Shown: positions 18,067 through 28,277, counted from the stretch's first letter. The stretch: 64,000 nucleotides of DNA from Marinobacter nitratireducens (GCF_000708045.1 NZ_ANIE01000001.1:62001-126000), one strand, 5' to 3'. Translations and numbers: made by a program. The notes: a model not told the origin generated them from the letters alone.

Positions 18067-20334
18067 GTGGGAAAACCACTGACATCCACCACTCTGATTG
18101 AGAAAAGCCTGCTCAGCCCGGCATTTCCCGTCATCATTTTTCTGGTGTTTCTCGCGCTTGCGGTTGGTCTGCGCCATGGCCTTGTACAAAGGGATAACCA
18201 GCTCATCCGGGCGAACCTGGCAAATGAAACCCAAGCCATGGCCCATTCGCTCGAACGGGAGTTTACGGTCCATGCCAAGGCGATCGGCCGAATGGCCCAG
18301 CGGCTAGAGGCTGCTCCCGGAACCACGGAAGAGATCTGGCGCCAGGACGCCCGCAACTACCTCAACGACTTTGGCGTTTATCAGGCCATTGAATGGATCG
18401 ACCGGAATTTTATTATCCGCTGGCTGGAACCCGTCTCGGGCAATGACAGCGTCGTTGGTTTCAACGTTGCTTTTACGGAACAACGGCGCCAGGCCCTGGA
18501 AAAGGCCAGAGCGTCTGGCGGATATGACATTTCCGGGGTCATTGATCTTAAACAGGGTGGCAAAGGGTTGGTTATCTATGCGCCTGTAGGAACTGGCAAA
18601 GACAACAACGGATTTGTCGCCGGGGTATTCCGGATGACAACCCTTGCGAAGCATTTGCTGAGTTCCCGAATACTGGGCAATTTCCAGGTCGAGATTCTTG
18701 AAGATGGCAGCGCCAGTTACCAACTGACCGATTCCAGCACAACCAACAGCGAATTTAACCACGCAGAAGCCGTTGACCTGCCAGCGCTGGGGTGGTCTAT
18801 CGCTCTGCAGCCCTCGGAGGAGTGGGTCGATAAACAACGCAGTTCCTGGCCTACCGCCACCTTTGCAACACTTCTGTTCATGGGGCTGCTCACCAGTCTG
18901 ACAACACTCCTGGTCCAGCTCATCCTGAAGCGCAACCGCGCGCTGCTGAAAACACGGCGCCAGCTGGAACAGGAGATCGATCAGCGCCAGGCGGCCCAAC
19001 AGGATTTGGCCCGCCTGGAATCCACCGACACCCTGACCGGGCTCGCCAATCGCCGTTTCTTCATGGAAGACCTGGCACTGACGCTTAATATTGCAGACCG
19101 GCAAATGCGTCAGGTAGCCCTTCTGCTGCTGGACCTGGACCGCTTTCAGATGCTCAATGACTCTTTGGGCCACCAATTCGGTGACGAACTCCTGATCAAG
19201 GTTGCGGACCGGTTGAATCGGCTGAGCAGCGAACGCGTGCTGGTCTCTTATTCCGGCGGCGACGAGTTCATGGTCTGCCAGCAACATGTGGATGAAATCG
19301 ACGACGTCATTCACCTGCTGGGACAGGTCAAGCAATGCTTCGAAGTCCCCTTCCGCATTCAGGGTGACGAGCATCTGGTGACGGCAACCATCGGGGTTGC
19401 GGTGTATCCGCAAAGTGGCCTGGATGCCGACACCCTGCTCCGGAACGCCGATGTCGCCCTCTATCGGGCCAAGGAACAGGGGCGGAACAGTTACCAGTTC
19501 TACACCGAGGGCATGCAGGATCGGGAAATGCTCAGGCTGGAGCTAGACAAGGATTTGAGCCAGGCGCTTGCCAATGATGAGTTTGTTCTCTTCTTCCAGC
19601 CGCAGTTGGACCTTCAGACCTCACAGATTCACAGTGCCGAAGCCCTGATTCGCTGGCAGCATCCCCGACGGGGGTTGTTGTCGCCTGCGGAGTTCATTCC
19701 CCTTGCCGAGGAAAGCGGGCGTATTACCGACATTGGTCGCTGGGTCGTACTGGCCGCTTGTCGACAATTGGCAAAATGGAAAGGCACCCGGTTCGAGCAG
19801 CTGCGCATCGCAGTCAATCTGTCCGGCCGGGAGCTGGATGACGAGGAACTGGTGGACCATATCCGTGAAGCGCTGGTTTCCGAGGATGTCCCCGCAGACC
19901 GACTGGAAGTGGAACTGACCGAAGAGATCTTCATCCAGAATATCGAACACAATCTGAACCAGCTGTCCCGATTGCGTCAGCTTGGTGTCCATCTGGCGAT
20001 TGATGATTTCGGTGTTGGCTACTCCTCCTTGGGGTATCTGAGGGACTTTCCTGTCGACCTGCTGAAAATCGACCGCTCGTTCATCACCGATGTGACCGAG
20101 CGCCACGATGACGCGGTGATTACCCGTGCGGTCATCAATCTTGCCCACAACCTGGGCATTGGCGTGGTTGCCGAGGGTGTGGAAACTGAAGAACAGCTGA
20201 ATTTCCTCAGGCATCACCAGTGCAATCTGGTCCAGGGGTATCTGATAAGCCGCCCCATTCCGGTTGAAGATCTGGAATCCGCCCTGGATAACGGTATCCT
20301 GTTGCCCGGCGGCACTGTGGACTCCGAATTGTAA
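18067..20334 (+). CDS. CHASE-GGDEF-EAL membrane protein
   Basis: 755 residues. A helix near residue 20, a CHASE-type periplasmic sensor (about 45-260, with IEWIDRNFIIRW), a second helix near 265-290 and a short coiled coil precede a GGDEF domain (SGGDEF, no RxxD I-site at the usual spacing) and an EAL domain. The EAL part keeps EALIRW, VNLSGRE, ELTEE, DDFGVGYSS, LKIDRSF and EGVETEEQ, so phosphodiesterase activity is likely. The start is GTG with GGGG 6 bases upstream and is not certain. Confidence 0.9.
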   Translation: MGKPLTSTTLIEKSLLSPAFPVIIFLVFLALAVGLRHGLVQRDNQLIRANLANETQAMAHSLEREFTVHAKAIGRMAQRLEAAPGTTEEIWRQDARNYLNDFGVYQAIEWIDRNFIIRWLEPVSGNDSVVGFNVAFTEQRRQALEKARASGGYDISGVIDLKQGGKGLVIYAPVGTGKDNNGFVAGVFRMTTLAKHLLSSRILGNFQVEILEDGSASYQLTDSSTTNSEFNHAEAVDLPALGWSIALQPSEEWVDKQRSSWPTATFATLLFMGLLTSLTTLLVQLILKRNRALLKTRRQLEQEIDQRQAAQQDLARLESTDTLTGLANRRFFMEDLALTLNIADRQMRQVALLLLDLDRFQMLNDSLGHQFGDELLIKVADRLNRLSSERVLVSYSGGDEFMVCQQHVDEIDDVIHLLGQVKQCFEVPFRIQGDEHLVTATIGVAVYPQSGLDADTLLRNADVALYRAKEQGRNSYQFYTEGMQDREMLRLELDKDLSQALANDEFVLFFQPQLDLQTSQIHSAEALIRWQHPRRGLLSPAEFIPLAEESGRITDIGRWVVLAACRQLAKWKGTRFEQLRIAVNLSGRELDDEELVDHIREALVSEDVPADRLEVELTEEIFIQNIEHNLNQLSRLRQLGVHLAIDDFGVGYSSLGYLRDFPVDLLKIDRSFITDVTERHDDAVITRAVINLAHNLGIGVVAEGVETEEQLNFLRHHQCNLVQGYLISRPIPVEDLESALDNGILLPGGTVDSEL

Positions 20335-20386
20335 TCACCCCTCGCGTTCCCCATCATTCCATTCGTTTGTTTGGACAGGTTTGTTT

Positions 20387-20701
20387 ATGGCATCAAAGTA
20401 TCTGACCCAGGACCAGGATGCTCAGCTTCGTCGCTGGGAGCGATGGAACCGGGGCTATTTTCTGTTTGCATTTCCGGCGCTGATCATCGTTCTGGTGTTC
20501 AGTAGTCAGCTGGGGCTTTCAAGTGGGGACAGCTGGAGTTCGCTCGGCGTTCTGATCGCGGCGCTGGTCGCTCCAATCATTGTGCTTCAGCTCCGGCTCA
20601 AGTGCCCGGCCTGTGGCCACAAGATTGGCTGGCAGGCGAAGCTGATGGCGCCAGACCAATGCAGTACCTGTGGTACTTTTCTGCGCGCAAAGCAGCGCTG
20701 A
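20387..20701 (+). CDS. Small membrane protein with C-terminal zinc ribbon
   Basis: 104 residues: two hydrophobic helices (about 25-45 and 55-70), then CPACG and CSTCG, two knuckles of a zinc ribbon, near the C-terminus. I start at ATG 20387 (MASKYLTQDQ). The function is unknown. It follows the GGDEF-EAL gene by 52 bases and is followed by the merR promoter. Confidence 0.7.
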   Translation: MASKYLTQDQDAQLRRWERWNRGYFLFAFPALIIVLVFSSQLGLSSGDSWSSLGVLIAALVAPIIVLQLRLKCPACGHKIGWQAKLMAPDQCSTCGTFLRAKQR

Positions 20702-20726
20702 TTTTTTTCCTTCCTCTAAAAAACCT

Positions 20727-20760
20727 TTGACCTGTGAGTTGCTCACAGGTTTTAGTCTAT
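20727..20760 (+). promoter_or_regulatory. MerR-type promoter with long spacer and operator dyad
   Basis: A -35 TTGACC (20727-20732) is followed after 20 bases by a weak -10 (TAGTCT, 20753-20758). Between them a 9-3-9 perfect dyad, ACCTGTGAG/CTCACAGGT (20730-20750), fills the spacer. A stretched spacer with a dyad is the hallmark of promoters twisted open by MerR-family activators. It lies 74 bases ahead of merR and should drive merR-copA and the genes behind. Confidence 0.75.
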
Positions 20761-20833
20761 CCTCATCAGATGTTCGACGTGGTGGTTAAGGGCTTATCCA
20801 CCACTCCTCTGACATTGGAGGGGTTTCCGACTC

Positions 20834-21262
20834 ATGAAAGTTAAAGATATTGCCAATGCTGCTGGCGTCAAGCCGGACACTGTCCGCTTCTACACCCGGG
20901 AGGGGCTTTTAAACCCGACCCGGAACCCGGACAACAATTACCAGCAGTATGGCGCCGATGACCTGCGGCGCTTGCGGTTTGCCCGCAAGGCGCGGCAGCT
21001 GGGGTTTTCGCTGCCGGAGATCCGGAACATTCTCGGCGAGGCCGACGAGCACCATTCGCCCTGCCCCATGGTCCGGGAGGTGTTCGAGTCCCGGCTGGTT
21101 GAGGTTGAGCGGGAAATTGCCGAATTGCAGCAGCTCCAGGCACGTATGAAGAATGCTCTTTCGGCCTGGCAGCAGATGCCGGACGGAACGCCTGACGGGC
21201 ATACGATCTGTCGCCTGATTGAACATTGGGACGATTCCGACGTTGTTGGAAAGGAGAAGTAA
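20834..21262 (+). CDS. MerR-family metal-responsive activator of the copA operon
   Basis: 142 residues. An N-terminal MerR winged helix (VKDIANAAGVKPDTVRFYTREGLL begins at residue 3) is followed by a coiled-coil dimerisation helix and a C-terminal sensor part with Cys77 (HHSPC) and Cys126 (GHTICRLIEH). The CueR-type C-x7-C loop is absent, so calling it CueR is not justified. Position next to copA makes copper or silver the likely inducer, but Cys77 is also used by cadmium/lead sensors. It ends 3 bases before copA and is probably autoregulated from the dyad promoter. Confidence 0.85.
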   Translation: MKVKDIANAAGVKPDTVRFYTREGLLNPTRNPDNNYQQYGADDLRRLRFARKARQLGFSLPEIRNILGEADEHHSPCPMVREVFESRLVEVEREIAELQQLQARMKNALSAWQQMPDGTPDGHTICRLIEHWDDSDVVGKEK

Positions 21263-21265
21263 CCG

Positions 21266-23839
21266 ATGACTGACGTTGCAGAGCTGACCCCGGCACTCTC
21301 CATTTCAGGAGCCAGTTGTCAGGGCTGTGCCAAGAAAATTCGTAATGCACTGGAACCGCTGACCGGTAATACCGAACTGGTCGAGGTGGATCTGGAAAAC
21401 CAGACCGTGGCTTTGCCCTCCGGGATTGACCTGGAGGATGCCGCCAGGCGCGTGACGGAGGTGGGCTATCCTGCCGAGGCGCTTTCGGGAAAACCCCGGG
21501 AGTCGGCCAGTTGCTGTGCCTCGAAGCGGCCAGAAGAGCCGTCTCCTGAATCCGGACATGCCGAGACCGCAAGTCACGCGTCGCCGGCAGGAGAGCAGAT
21601 CAGCCTGGCGGTCACGGGCGCGACCTGTGCCTCCTGCGTGAACACGATCGAAAAGGCAATGATGTCGGTACCGGGTGTCACCCACGCCCATATGAATCTG
21701 GCGGACAACACCGCCACCGCGACGGGAAATGCCGACTCGGAGGCGCTGGTGGAGGCCATCAAGAGCTCAGGTTACGGCGCCAGTGTCATTGAAAACGCTG
21801 ATGAAGCCGACGACCGCAAACAGGCAGAAGACCGTAAGCTCTACCGTTCGCTGCTAATCAAAATGGCGGTCAGTCTGTCACTGGGCCTCGGGCTGATGAT
21901 CTGGGGGCTGTCTTCCGGGTCGATGATGGTCACTGAGGCGAATCAGGGGATCTGGCTGACGCTTGGTGGCATGACGTTTCTGGTCATGGCCCTGACCGGC
22001 GGCCATTTCTATACGGGTGCCGCGAAGGCCTTTCGTCACCATAACGCCAACATGGATACCCTGATTGCGCTGGGCACCGGCACGGCATGGCTGTATTCCA
22101 TGGTCGTGGCCAGCGCGCCCGGGCTGTTGCCTGAGATGGCCCGACATGTCTATTTCGAGGCCTCGGCCATGATTATTGGTCTGATCAACCTCGGCCAGGC
22201 CCTGGAGTTGCGGGCCAAGGGCAAAACCTCGGAAGCCGTTCGCCGGCTATTGGACCTGCGCGCCAAGACAGCCCGGGTTATCCGGGATGGTCAGGAGCAA
22301 GATGTGCCTGTGGAGGAGGTTCGTCAGGGCGACCAGGTCCGGGTGCGGCCCGGCGAGAAAATCCCCGTCGACGGCATCATCCGCGAAGGCAGCACCCGGA
22401 TTGATGAAAGCATGCTCACTGGCGAGCCCATGCCCGTGAGCAAAGCGGAAGGCGATGAGGTCTCTGCCGGTACCCTGAACGCCCATGGTTCGATCATTTA
22501 TGAGGCGACCCGTGTCGGCAGTGAAACCGCCCTGGCACAGATTATCCGGTTAGTGAAGAAGGCCCAGGGGTCGAAGCCTGCCATCGGGCGTCTGGCAGAC
22601 AAGATTTCATCTGTCTTTGTGCCAACGGTCATGATCATCGCCGTCATTTCCGCGCTGATCTGGTACAACCTTGGGCCCGATCCGGCGGTGGTTCACATGA
22701 TGGTCGCGGCCACCACGGTGCTGATTATTGCGTGCCCCTGTGCCCTGGGCCTGGCGACCCCCATGTCCGTCATGGTGGGCGTCGGCAAGGCCGCTGAATA
22801 CGGAGCCCTGATCCGCCAGGGGGACGCACTGCAAACCGCCGGCAAGCTGGACCTGGTCATTTTGGACAAGACCGGAACGATTACCGAAGGGCACCCGGCC
22901 GTCACCCGCATGCATGCCGTCAGCGGCGACGAAAGCAAGCTGCTGGCGCTTGCCTCCGGCCTTGAGCAACATTCCGAACACCCGCTGGCCGAGGCCATTC
23001 TGGAAAGAGCCAGGGAGCAGAGCATTACACCGGAAAAAGTGACCGGCTTCGAGGCTCTCAACGGCAAAGGCGTTCTCGGCGAACGGGACGGAAAGCCGGT
23101 TCGTCTGGGTAACAAGCGTTGGCTCGAGCAGGAAGGACTGGATATTTCGGGCCTTTCCGAGGCAGCCCGAACCATTACCGATGAAGCAGGTACACCGCTG
23201 TTTCTGGCAGAAGGCGACCATGTCATTGGTGTGATTGGCGTTGCCGATGCCATTAAGCCGGACTCAGAGGCAGCCATTCGCCGACTGCACAACGCCGGCA
23301 TCAAGGTCATGATGGTGACCGGTGATGTGGATGCCACCGCCAAAGCCATCGCGAAAAAGGCCGGGATCGACGACTACCGCGCCGAAGTCCTGCCTGAGGA
23401 CAAGGCCGAAGTGGTCAGCGAAATGCGTGGCAAGGGCTACACCGTCGCCATGGTCGGCGATGGCATCAACGACGCGCCGGCGCTCGCTGCCTCGGATGTC
23501 GGCTTTGCCATTGGTACCGGCACTGACGTAGCCATTGAGAGTGCGGCCATCACCCTGATGCGGGGCTCTCTGCATGGCGTGCCGGATGCCATCGAGATCT
23601 CCCGGGCGACGGTGAAGAACATTCACCAGAACCTGTTCGGGGCGTTCATATACAACTCCCTGGGTATACCGGTGGCTGCCGGGGTGCTCTATCCTCTGTG
23701 GGGCATCCTGATGAGTCCTATCCTGGCGGGCGCAGCCATGTCGCTGTCGTCAGTCACGGTGGTCACCAACGCCAACCGGCTGCGGTTGTTCAAAACCAGC
23801 CAGTCGCCGGAAACCTCTGAACACAAGGAGCGGAACTGA
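21266..23839 (+). CDS. copA: CopA, P1B-type copper-exporting ATPase
   Basis: 857 residues. Two N-terminal heavy-metal domains carry SCQGC (near 20) and TCASC (near 120), with a Cys-containing linker (CCASK) between. Membrane helices follow, with the TGE actuator (LTGEPMP), the CPC metal site (IIACPCALG), the phosphorylation loop DKTGT and the HP motif (EHPLAE). It exports monovalent copper across the inner membrane. AAGGAG lies 10 bases upstream of the ATG. The stop overlaps the start of the next small gene (ATGA). Confidence 0.95.
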   Translation: MTDVAELTPALSISGASCQGCAKKIRNALEPLTGNTELVEVDLENQTVALPSGIDLEDAARRVTEVGYPAEALSGKPRESASCCASKRPEEPSPESGHAETASHASPAGEQISLAVTGATCASCVNTIEKAMMSVPGVTHAHMNLADNTATATGNADSEALVEAIKSSGYGASVIENADEADDRKQAEDRKLYRSLLIKMAVSLSLGLGLMIWGLSSGSMMVTEANQGIWLTLGGMTFLVMALTGGHFYTGAAKAFRHHNANMDTLIALGTGTAWLYSMVVASAPGLLPEMARHVYFEASAMIIGLINLGQALELRAKGKTSEAVRRLLDLRAKTARVIRDGQEQDVPVEEVRQGDQVRVRPGEKIPVDGIIREGSTRIDESMLTGEPMPVSKAEGDEVSAGTLNAHGSIIYEATRVGSETALAQIIRLVKKAQGSKPAIGRLADKISSVFVPTVMIIAVISALIWYNLGPDPAVVHMMVAATTVLIIACPCALGLATPMSVMVGVGKAAEYGALIRQGDALQTAGKLDLVILDKTGTITEGHPAVTRMHAVSGDESKLLALASGLEQHSEHPLAEAILERAREQSITPEKVTGFEALNGKGVLGERDGKPVRLGNKRWLEQEGLDISGLSEAARTITDEAGTPLFLAEGDHVIGVIGVADAIKPDSEAAIRRLHNAGIKVMMVTGDVDATAKAIAKKAGIDDYRAEVLPEDKAEVVSEMRGKGYTVAMVGDGINDAPALAASDVGFAIGTGTDVAIESAAITLMRGSLHGVPDAIEISRATVKNIHQNLFGAFIYNSLGIPVAAGVLYPLWGILMSPILAGAAMSLSSVTVVTNANRLRLFKTSQSPETSEHKERN

Positions 23840-23952
23840 TGGAAGCCTTACTGGTCAACGCTGGAGGAATCGCGCTGATTGCCGCTATCGTCTGGTGGTT
23901 CTGGCTTTCCGGCTCCAGCGACAACAAAGCGTCACATGAACATCATCACTGA
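23839..23952 (+). CDS. 37-residue single-helix membrane protein with His-rich tail
   Basis: An open frame too short for routine calling. The ATG overlaps the copA stop by one base. A single hydrophobic helix (NAGGIALIAAIVWWFWL, from residue 7) precedes a short polar tail ending HEHHH. The N-terminal helix resembles the membrane anchor that I recall in front of some cupredoxin-domain proteins, but here no cupredoxin follows. The ATGA coupling and the His tail suggest a small accessory subunit or metal-binding partner of CopA; this is inference. Confidence 0.65.
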   Translation: MEALLVNAGGIALIAAIVWWFWLSGSSDNKASHEHHH

Positions 23953-23962
23953 GGTATCAACC

Positions 23963-24412
23963 ATGAAGAAAGCCACTCTGGCCATGGCACTGACCGGTGC
24001 CCTGGGATTCACCACGCCCCTGATGGCCGCCACGGCTGCCCAGAACATTCATGTCTACAAATCACCGACCTGCGGTTGTTGCAAGGATTGGGTCAAGCAT
24101 CTGGAAGACAACGGGTTTGATGTTGAGGTGACGGAAACCCAGAACCTCAATCCTATCAAGATGGATGCCAACCTGACCCCAGCGCTTGCCAGTTGCCATA
24201 CAGCCTTCATTGGCGACTACGTGATTGAAGGGCACGTGCCCGCCGCCGAGATCCACAAACTCATCGCCCAGGCACCCGATGCACGGGGGCTGGCTGTTCC
24301 TGGCATGCCCATGGGTTCGCCTGGCATGGAGGTCGGCAACCGCAAGGATCATTACCAGGTACTGCTGTTCAACCGGCAGGGCCAAACCCGGGTATTTGCC
24401 GAGTACAACTGA
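23963..24412 (+). CDS. DUF411 periplasmic metal-binding protein
   Basis: 149 residues with a signal peptide (MKKATLAMALTGALGF, cleaved around residue 24). The mature part has the DUF411 hallmark SPTCGCCKDW, a CxCC metal site, then the SCHTAFIGDYVIEGHVP segment. Family members are found beside copper and silver exporters and probably bind or pass periplasmic metal. I chose ATG 23963, where the signal peptide begins. It is the last gene of the merR-copA operon. Confidence 0.88.
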   Translation: MKKATLAMALTGALGFTTPLMAATAAQNIHVYKSPTCGCCKDWVKHLEDNGFDVEVTETQNLNPIKMDANLTPALASCHTAFIGDYVIEGHVPAAEIHKLIAQAPDARGLAVPGMPMGSPGMEVGNRKDHYQVLLFNRQGQTRVFAEYN

Positions 24413-24499
24413 CAAATTCCTGTCTGTTTTTTCTACACTCAAGAGGCGTGGTGTTCTATCATTGAGCCACGTCACATTTAAAACGGACAGGATAGTTTC

Positions 24500-26215
24500 T
24501 TGAGCTTGAAAACCCGCATCCTTGGCCTGGCCGCTGTTCTCATGATGGTGGCTTCCCTCGCCTCATGGTTTGCCTACCGGGCGCTCTCTGCGGACATTAT
24601 CGAGCGGTGGGGCCAGCAGGTTGCTGAAATCCAGGTCCGTTATGACAGTGCCCGCCTGCTGCAATCCCTGGAACGTGAAATCGGCCTTGCCAAGCAGATG
24701 GCGAGCTCCCTGGTTCTGTTGAATTTCGCCAAGACTCCTGACGCCCCCGACCTGCAGGCCAGCGCCATCGAAGAAATGGAGTCTTTCCGCGAAAATTTCC
24801 GGGACAACAGCTATTTCGTCGCGCTGCGCGAGAATGGCCACTATTACTACAACAACAGCGAAAATGAGTTCGCCGGCAAGCAACTTCGCTATGCCCTGGA
24901 TCCCGAAGACCCCGATGATGCCTGGTTCTATCAGCTCCTCGACGAAGGCCGGGATTTCCACCTGAACGTGAATCCGGATACAGAGCTCGGGGTTACTAAA
25001 CTGTGGATCGACGTCCTGATGCGCGATAGCGAGGGCAAGCCCGTGGGTATCGTCGGCACCGGCCTGAATCTCGACGACTTCCTTCAGGACATTGTTGATA
25101 TCGGCCAGGAAGGCATCACCACACTTTTCGTCGATTACAACGGTGCCATCCAGCTCTACCGCGACCGTAACTACATTGATTTCGCCAGCATCATCAAACC
25201 GGAAGGCCAGAAGAACACCGTCGACCTGCTGTTTGATGAGCCAGAAGACAAGCAAAAAATTCTGGGCATGCTGCAACTGCTGAAGAAACGTGATGAAGCC
25301 GGCCAGGTGGAAAGCGGCTTTGTCACCGTGGATGGTCACGAGCAACTGGCCGGCGTAGCCTTTCTGCCAACCATTGGCTGGTTCGAGATTACCCTGCTGG
25401 ATCTCAATGCACTGCTGCCCAACAGCTTTCTTTGGCCGCTGCTGGCCGTCTTTTTCGTGGCCCTGATCCTCACATTGGTGCTTTTCCACGTGATCATCCA
25501 GTCCAAGATCCTGAAACCGATCACGACTCTGGAAAAAGCGGTGGAGAAAGTTCGCGATGGCAGCTTCGAACTGCCGCGCCTGGATAAACCAGACAACGAA
25601 ATTGGCCGGTTGTCACATCACTTCGAACAAATGGTGGACACCCTCGGCAACACGACCCGGGAACTGGAGAACAAGGTAAACCGGCGTACCGAGGAGCTCA
25701 ATCGATTGGCCAGAATCGACACCCTCACCGGCCTGAAAAATCGCCGTGGCCTCGACGAGGCCATGGAGGAAGAGATCCAGCGGGCTGAGCGCCAGGGTAC
25801 CGGCTTTGGCGTTATCTGGCTGGATGTAGACCATTTCAAAGCGTTTAACGACGAGCTGGGGCATCAGATTGGTGACCAGATCCTGTGCCGGGTGGCACTC
25901 TGGCTGAAAGCCGGCATTCGTCCCTATGACCATCCGGGGCGTTGGGGCGGCGACGAATTCGTCGTCATTCTCTCACCCTGTGACTCGCGCACCCTCAAAA
26001 CCATTGCCAACCGAATTCAGCAAATGGTCGAGCAGGAGAGCGAGAAAACCGGCACTCCGGTCACCGCCAGCGTCGGGGCCTACCTGGCTCAACCGGGAGA
26101 CACCAGCGACACCATTCTGCGTCGAGCCGACAGCGCTCTGTATGAAGCCAAACGTAGAGGTCGTAACCGGGTTTGCATCAGCACACCGGAAGACGAAGAG
26201 ATTAAGCCGTTGTAA
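24500..26215 (+). CDS. CACHE-HAMP-GGDEF diguanylate cyclase
   Basis: 571 residues. A helix near residues 5-25, a dCACHE-like periplasmic sensor (about 30-300, with GNAGEH-like small-molecule pocket not identifiable by eye), a second helix (about 312-332), HAMP (about 335-390), a coiled coil and a GGDEF domain. The motif is GGDEF, with RPYD five residues ahead as I-site. The start is TTG with AGGA 7 bases upstream; no ATG fits. It should produce c-di-GMP in response to a periplasmic ligand of unknown identity. Confidence 0.9.
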   Translation: MSLKTRILGLAAVLMMVASLASWFAYRALSADIIERWGQQVAEIQVRYDSARLLQSLEREIGLAKQMASSLVLLNFAKTPDAPDLQASAIEEMESFRENFRDNSYFVALRENGHYYYNNSENEFAGKQLRYALDPEDPDDAWFYQLLDEGRDFHLNVNPDTELGVTKLWIDVLMRDSEGKPVGIVGTGLNLDDFLQDIVDIGQEGITTLFVDYNGAIQLYRDRNYIDFASIIKPEGQKNTVDLLFDEPEDKQKILGMLQLLKKRDEAGQVESGFVTVDGHEQLAGVAFLPTIGWFEITLLDLNALLPNSFLWPLLAVFFVALILTLVLFHVIIQSKILKPITTLEKAVEKVRDGSFELPRLDKPDNEIGRLSHHFEQMVDTLGNTTRELENKVNRRTEELNRLARIDTLTGLKNRRGLDEAMEEEIQRAERQGTGFGVIWLDVDHFKAFNDELGHQIGDQILCRVALWLKAGIRPYDHPGRWGGDEFVVILSPCDSRTLKTIANRIQQMVEQESEKTGTPVTASVGAYLAQPGDTSDTILRRADSALYEAKRRGRNRVCISTPEDEEIKPL

Positions 26216-26286
26216 CGGGTCTGACTCATACTGCCATAACCGCTATACTCCGCCCCAACATCCACTTTTACCAGCCAGGTTACTTC

Positions 26287-28248
26287 ATGCTCAACGCCGA
26301 CGCTCTTAACCAGTTGCGCCAGCTGAAATCCGATATCGAGGAAAACAAAGTGGTTTTCCCCGGAACTGTTAAAGCCACCAATGGCCGCTTCGGGTTCGTG
26401 GCCCTTGATGAGGGAAGAGACGTATTCCTTCCGCCGGAGGAAATGCAGAAAGTCCTTCCGGGAGATCGGGTCAACGTTACGGAACAGGAGGTGGAGAAAG
26501 GCAAGACCCAGGGCGTGGTTGACGAGCTGCTTGAAACCCACCTGACGACGTTTGTCGGACGCTACCTGATCAAGGGTAAGGGGCACTTTGTGGTGCCCGA
26601 AACACCCGGCATCAACCGCTGGATTTTCATTCCGCCGAAGGAGCGCCAGAACGCCGAGCCGGACGACTACATCTATTGCCAGATCCACCGGCATCCGTTC
26701 AAAGATGGCAAGGGCCAGGCCAAGGTGCTTCGGGTCATCGGAAAAGCCGGCGAGCCGGGCATCGAACGAGCCATGACTCTGGCCACCTTTGATCTGGCGG
26801 ATGCCTGGCCCGAAGCCGTTCAGACTCAGGCAGACAGCCTGAGCGACCAGGACATCGAAACCGGCGCTGCCGACCGGGAGGACCGCACCGGTCAGCCATT
26901 TGTCACCATCGACAGCCCGGGCACCCAGGATATGGACGATGCCCTGTTTGCCGAACCCAACGCGACCGGATGGACCCTGTCGATCGCCATTGCCGATCCG
27001 ACCGCAGTTATCTCGCCGGACAGCGCCGCTGAGCAGGAAGCCTATAACCGTGCCACCGCCATTTATTTTCCCGGTGAACCCCTGCCCATGTTGCCGGATA
27101 GCATCAGCACGCGTCTGTGTTCACTGATGCCAGAGGTAAACCGGCTCGCACTGGTATGCGATCTGCAGGTCAATAACGATGGGAGCCTGGGTGAGTACAG
27201 CTTTCATCAAGCGGTGATTCGCTCCCATGGCAAGCTCAGCTACGACCTGGTCTCCAACCTTATCGAGGGACGGGAAGACGAAGACACCAGAACACTCCCC
27301 GAGGCCGTTGCCAACAGCCTGGATCAGCTGCACCAGGCGGCCACGGCGTTACGCAAGTGGCGGGCCGAACATGCCCTGCTCAGTGCGGATCGCCCGGAAT
27401 TCCGGCTACGGCTTGACGAGAACAAACGCATCCGCGCTATTGAGCCGGCAGTGCAGAACGAAGCTCATAGGCTGGTGGAAGAATGCATGGTTGCGGCCAA
27501 CCGCTGTGCCGCCGACTTCCTCAACCGCGAGGCGACGTCCGGCCTGTTTATCCAGCACCCGGGCCTGCGAGACGACCGTATCGACAACATCAAGGCTTTG
27601 CTCGCCAGCCATGCCCCTCACCTCTCCGACGTCGATGCCAACAGCGCGGAGGGCTTCCGGCATCTGATGAAGCAAACCGAGGGCCTGGAGTCCGAAGTGC
27701 CGCTGAAGTCCATCGTCTCGCGCCAGTTAGCGCGGGCAGAGCTGGGCTTTGAAGCAGCGCCCCATCAGGGCATGGGCCTGGATGCCTACACCACCTTCAC
27801 CTCGCCTCTGAGAAAATTCTCTGACTTCTATGTGCATCGGCTGATCAAAGCGGCGCTCTGGGATGTACCGATGAAAGCCCTTAACGAAGTCCAGCTCGAA
27901 ACATTGCAGCAGGCCCAGATTCGCGCTCGCCAGGCAGCCGCCAGCCTGGAAGCCTGGCTCAAGAGTGACTTTGCTAAAACGCTGGGCGACGAGCCAATGA
28001 CCGGCATTATTAGCCGCACCGTGCCATCAGGATTCTTTGTTCGACTGGACAGCAATGGCCTGGAAGGGTTCGTCAGTTGCCGGGATCTGGAAGGTAAGTT
28101 CAGCTTCGATCCGGTCACACTACGACTGATCCATAACAAGAACGGTCGGATTTTCCAGCTTGATCAGCCAGTATCGGTAACGTTCGCAGGTGTGGACGAA
28201 GGCCGCCGGCAGATCAATTTTCAATTAGTAGAAACCGCTAATTCTTGA
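26287..28248 (+). CDS. rnb: RNase II family 3'-5' exoribonuclease
   Basis: 653 residues, close to the 644 of E. coli RNase II and much shorter than RNase R. Cold-shock-like domains come first (NGRFGFVALDEGRDVFLPP). The RNB catalytic domain follows with DSPGTQDMDDAL, whose Asp residues bind the metal, then the S1 domain (MTGIISRTVPSGFFVRLDSN). It degrades single-stranded RNA from the 3' end. A strong hairpin lies 3 bases after the stop. Confidence 0.9.
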   Translation: MLNADALNQLRQLKSDIEENKVVFPGTVKATNGRFGFVALDEGRDVFLPPEEMQKVLPGDRVNVTEQEVEKGKTQGVVDELLETHLTTFVGRYLIKGKGHFVVPETPGINRWIFIPPKERQNAEPDDYIYCQIHRHPFKDGKGQAKVLRVIGKAGEPGIERAMTLATFDLADAWPEAVQTQADSLSDQDIETGAADREDRTGQPFVTIDSPGTQDMDDALFAEPNATGWTLSIAIADPTAVISPDSAAEQEAYNRATAIYFPGEPLPMLPDSISTRLCSLMPEVNRLALVCDLQVNNDGSLGEYSFHQAVIRSHGKLSYDLVSNLIEGREDEDTRTLPEAVANSLDQLHQAATALRKWRAEHALLSADRPEFRLRLDENKRIRAIEPAVQNEAHRLVEECMVAANRCAADFLNREATSGLFIQHPGLRDDRIDNIKALLASHAPHLSDVDANSAEGFRHLMKQTEGLESEVPLKSIVSRQLARAELGFEAAPHQGMGLDAYTTFTSPLRKFSDFYVHRLIKAALWDVPMKALNEVQLETLQQAQIRARQAAASLEAWLKSDFAKTLGDEPMTGIISRTVPSGFFVRLDSNGLEGFVSCRDLEGKFSFDPVTLRLIHNKNGRIFQLDQPVSVTFAGVDEGRRQINFQLVETANS

Positions 28249-28250
28249 TA

Positions 28251-28277
28251 TTCAGGCCCGGCAGAGCCGGGCCTGAA
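28251..28277 (+). terminator. Rho-independent-like terminator after rnb
   Basis: A perfect 12-bp GC-rich stem, TTCAGGCCCGGC (28251-28262) and GCCGGGCCTGAA (28266-28277), with a 3-base loop, followed by CAATATTTTG. The U-run is short, but the stem strength and position support termination of rnb. Confidence 0.8.
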
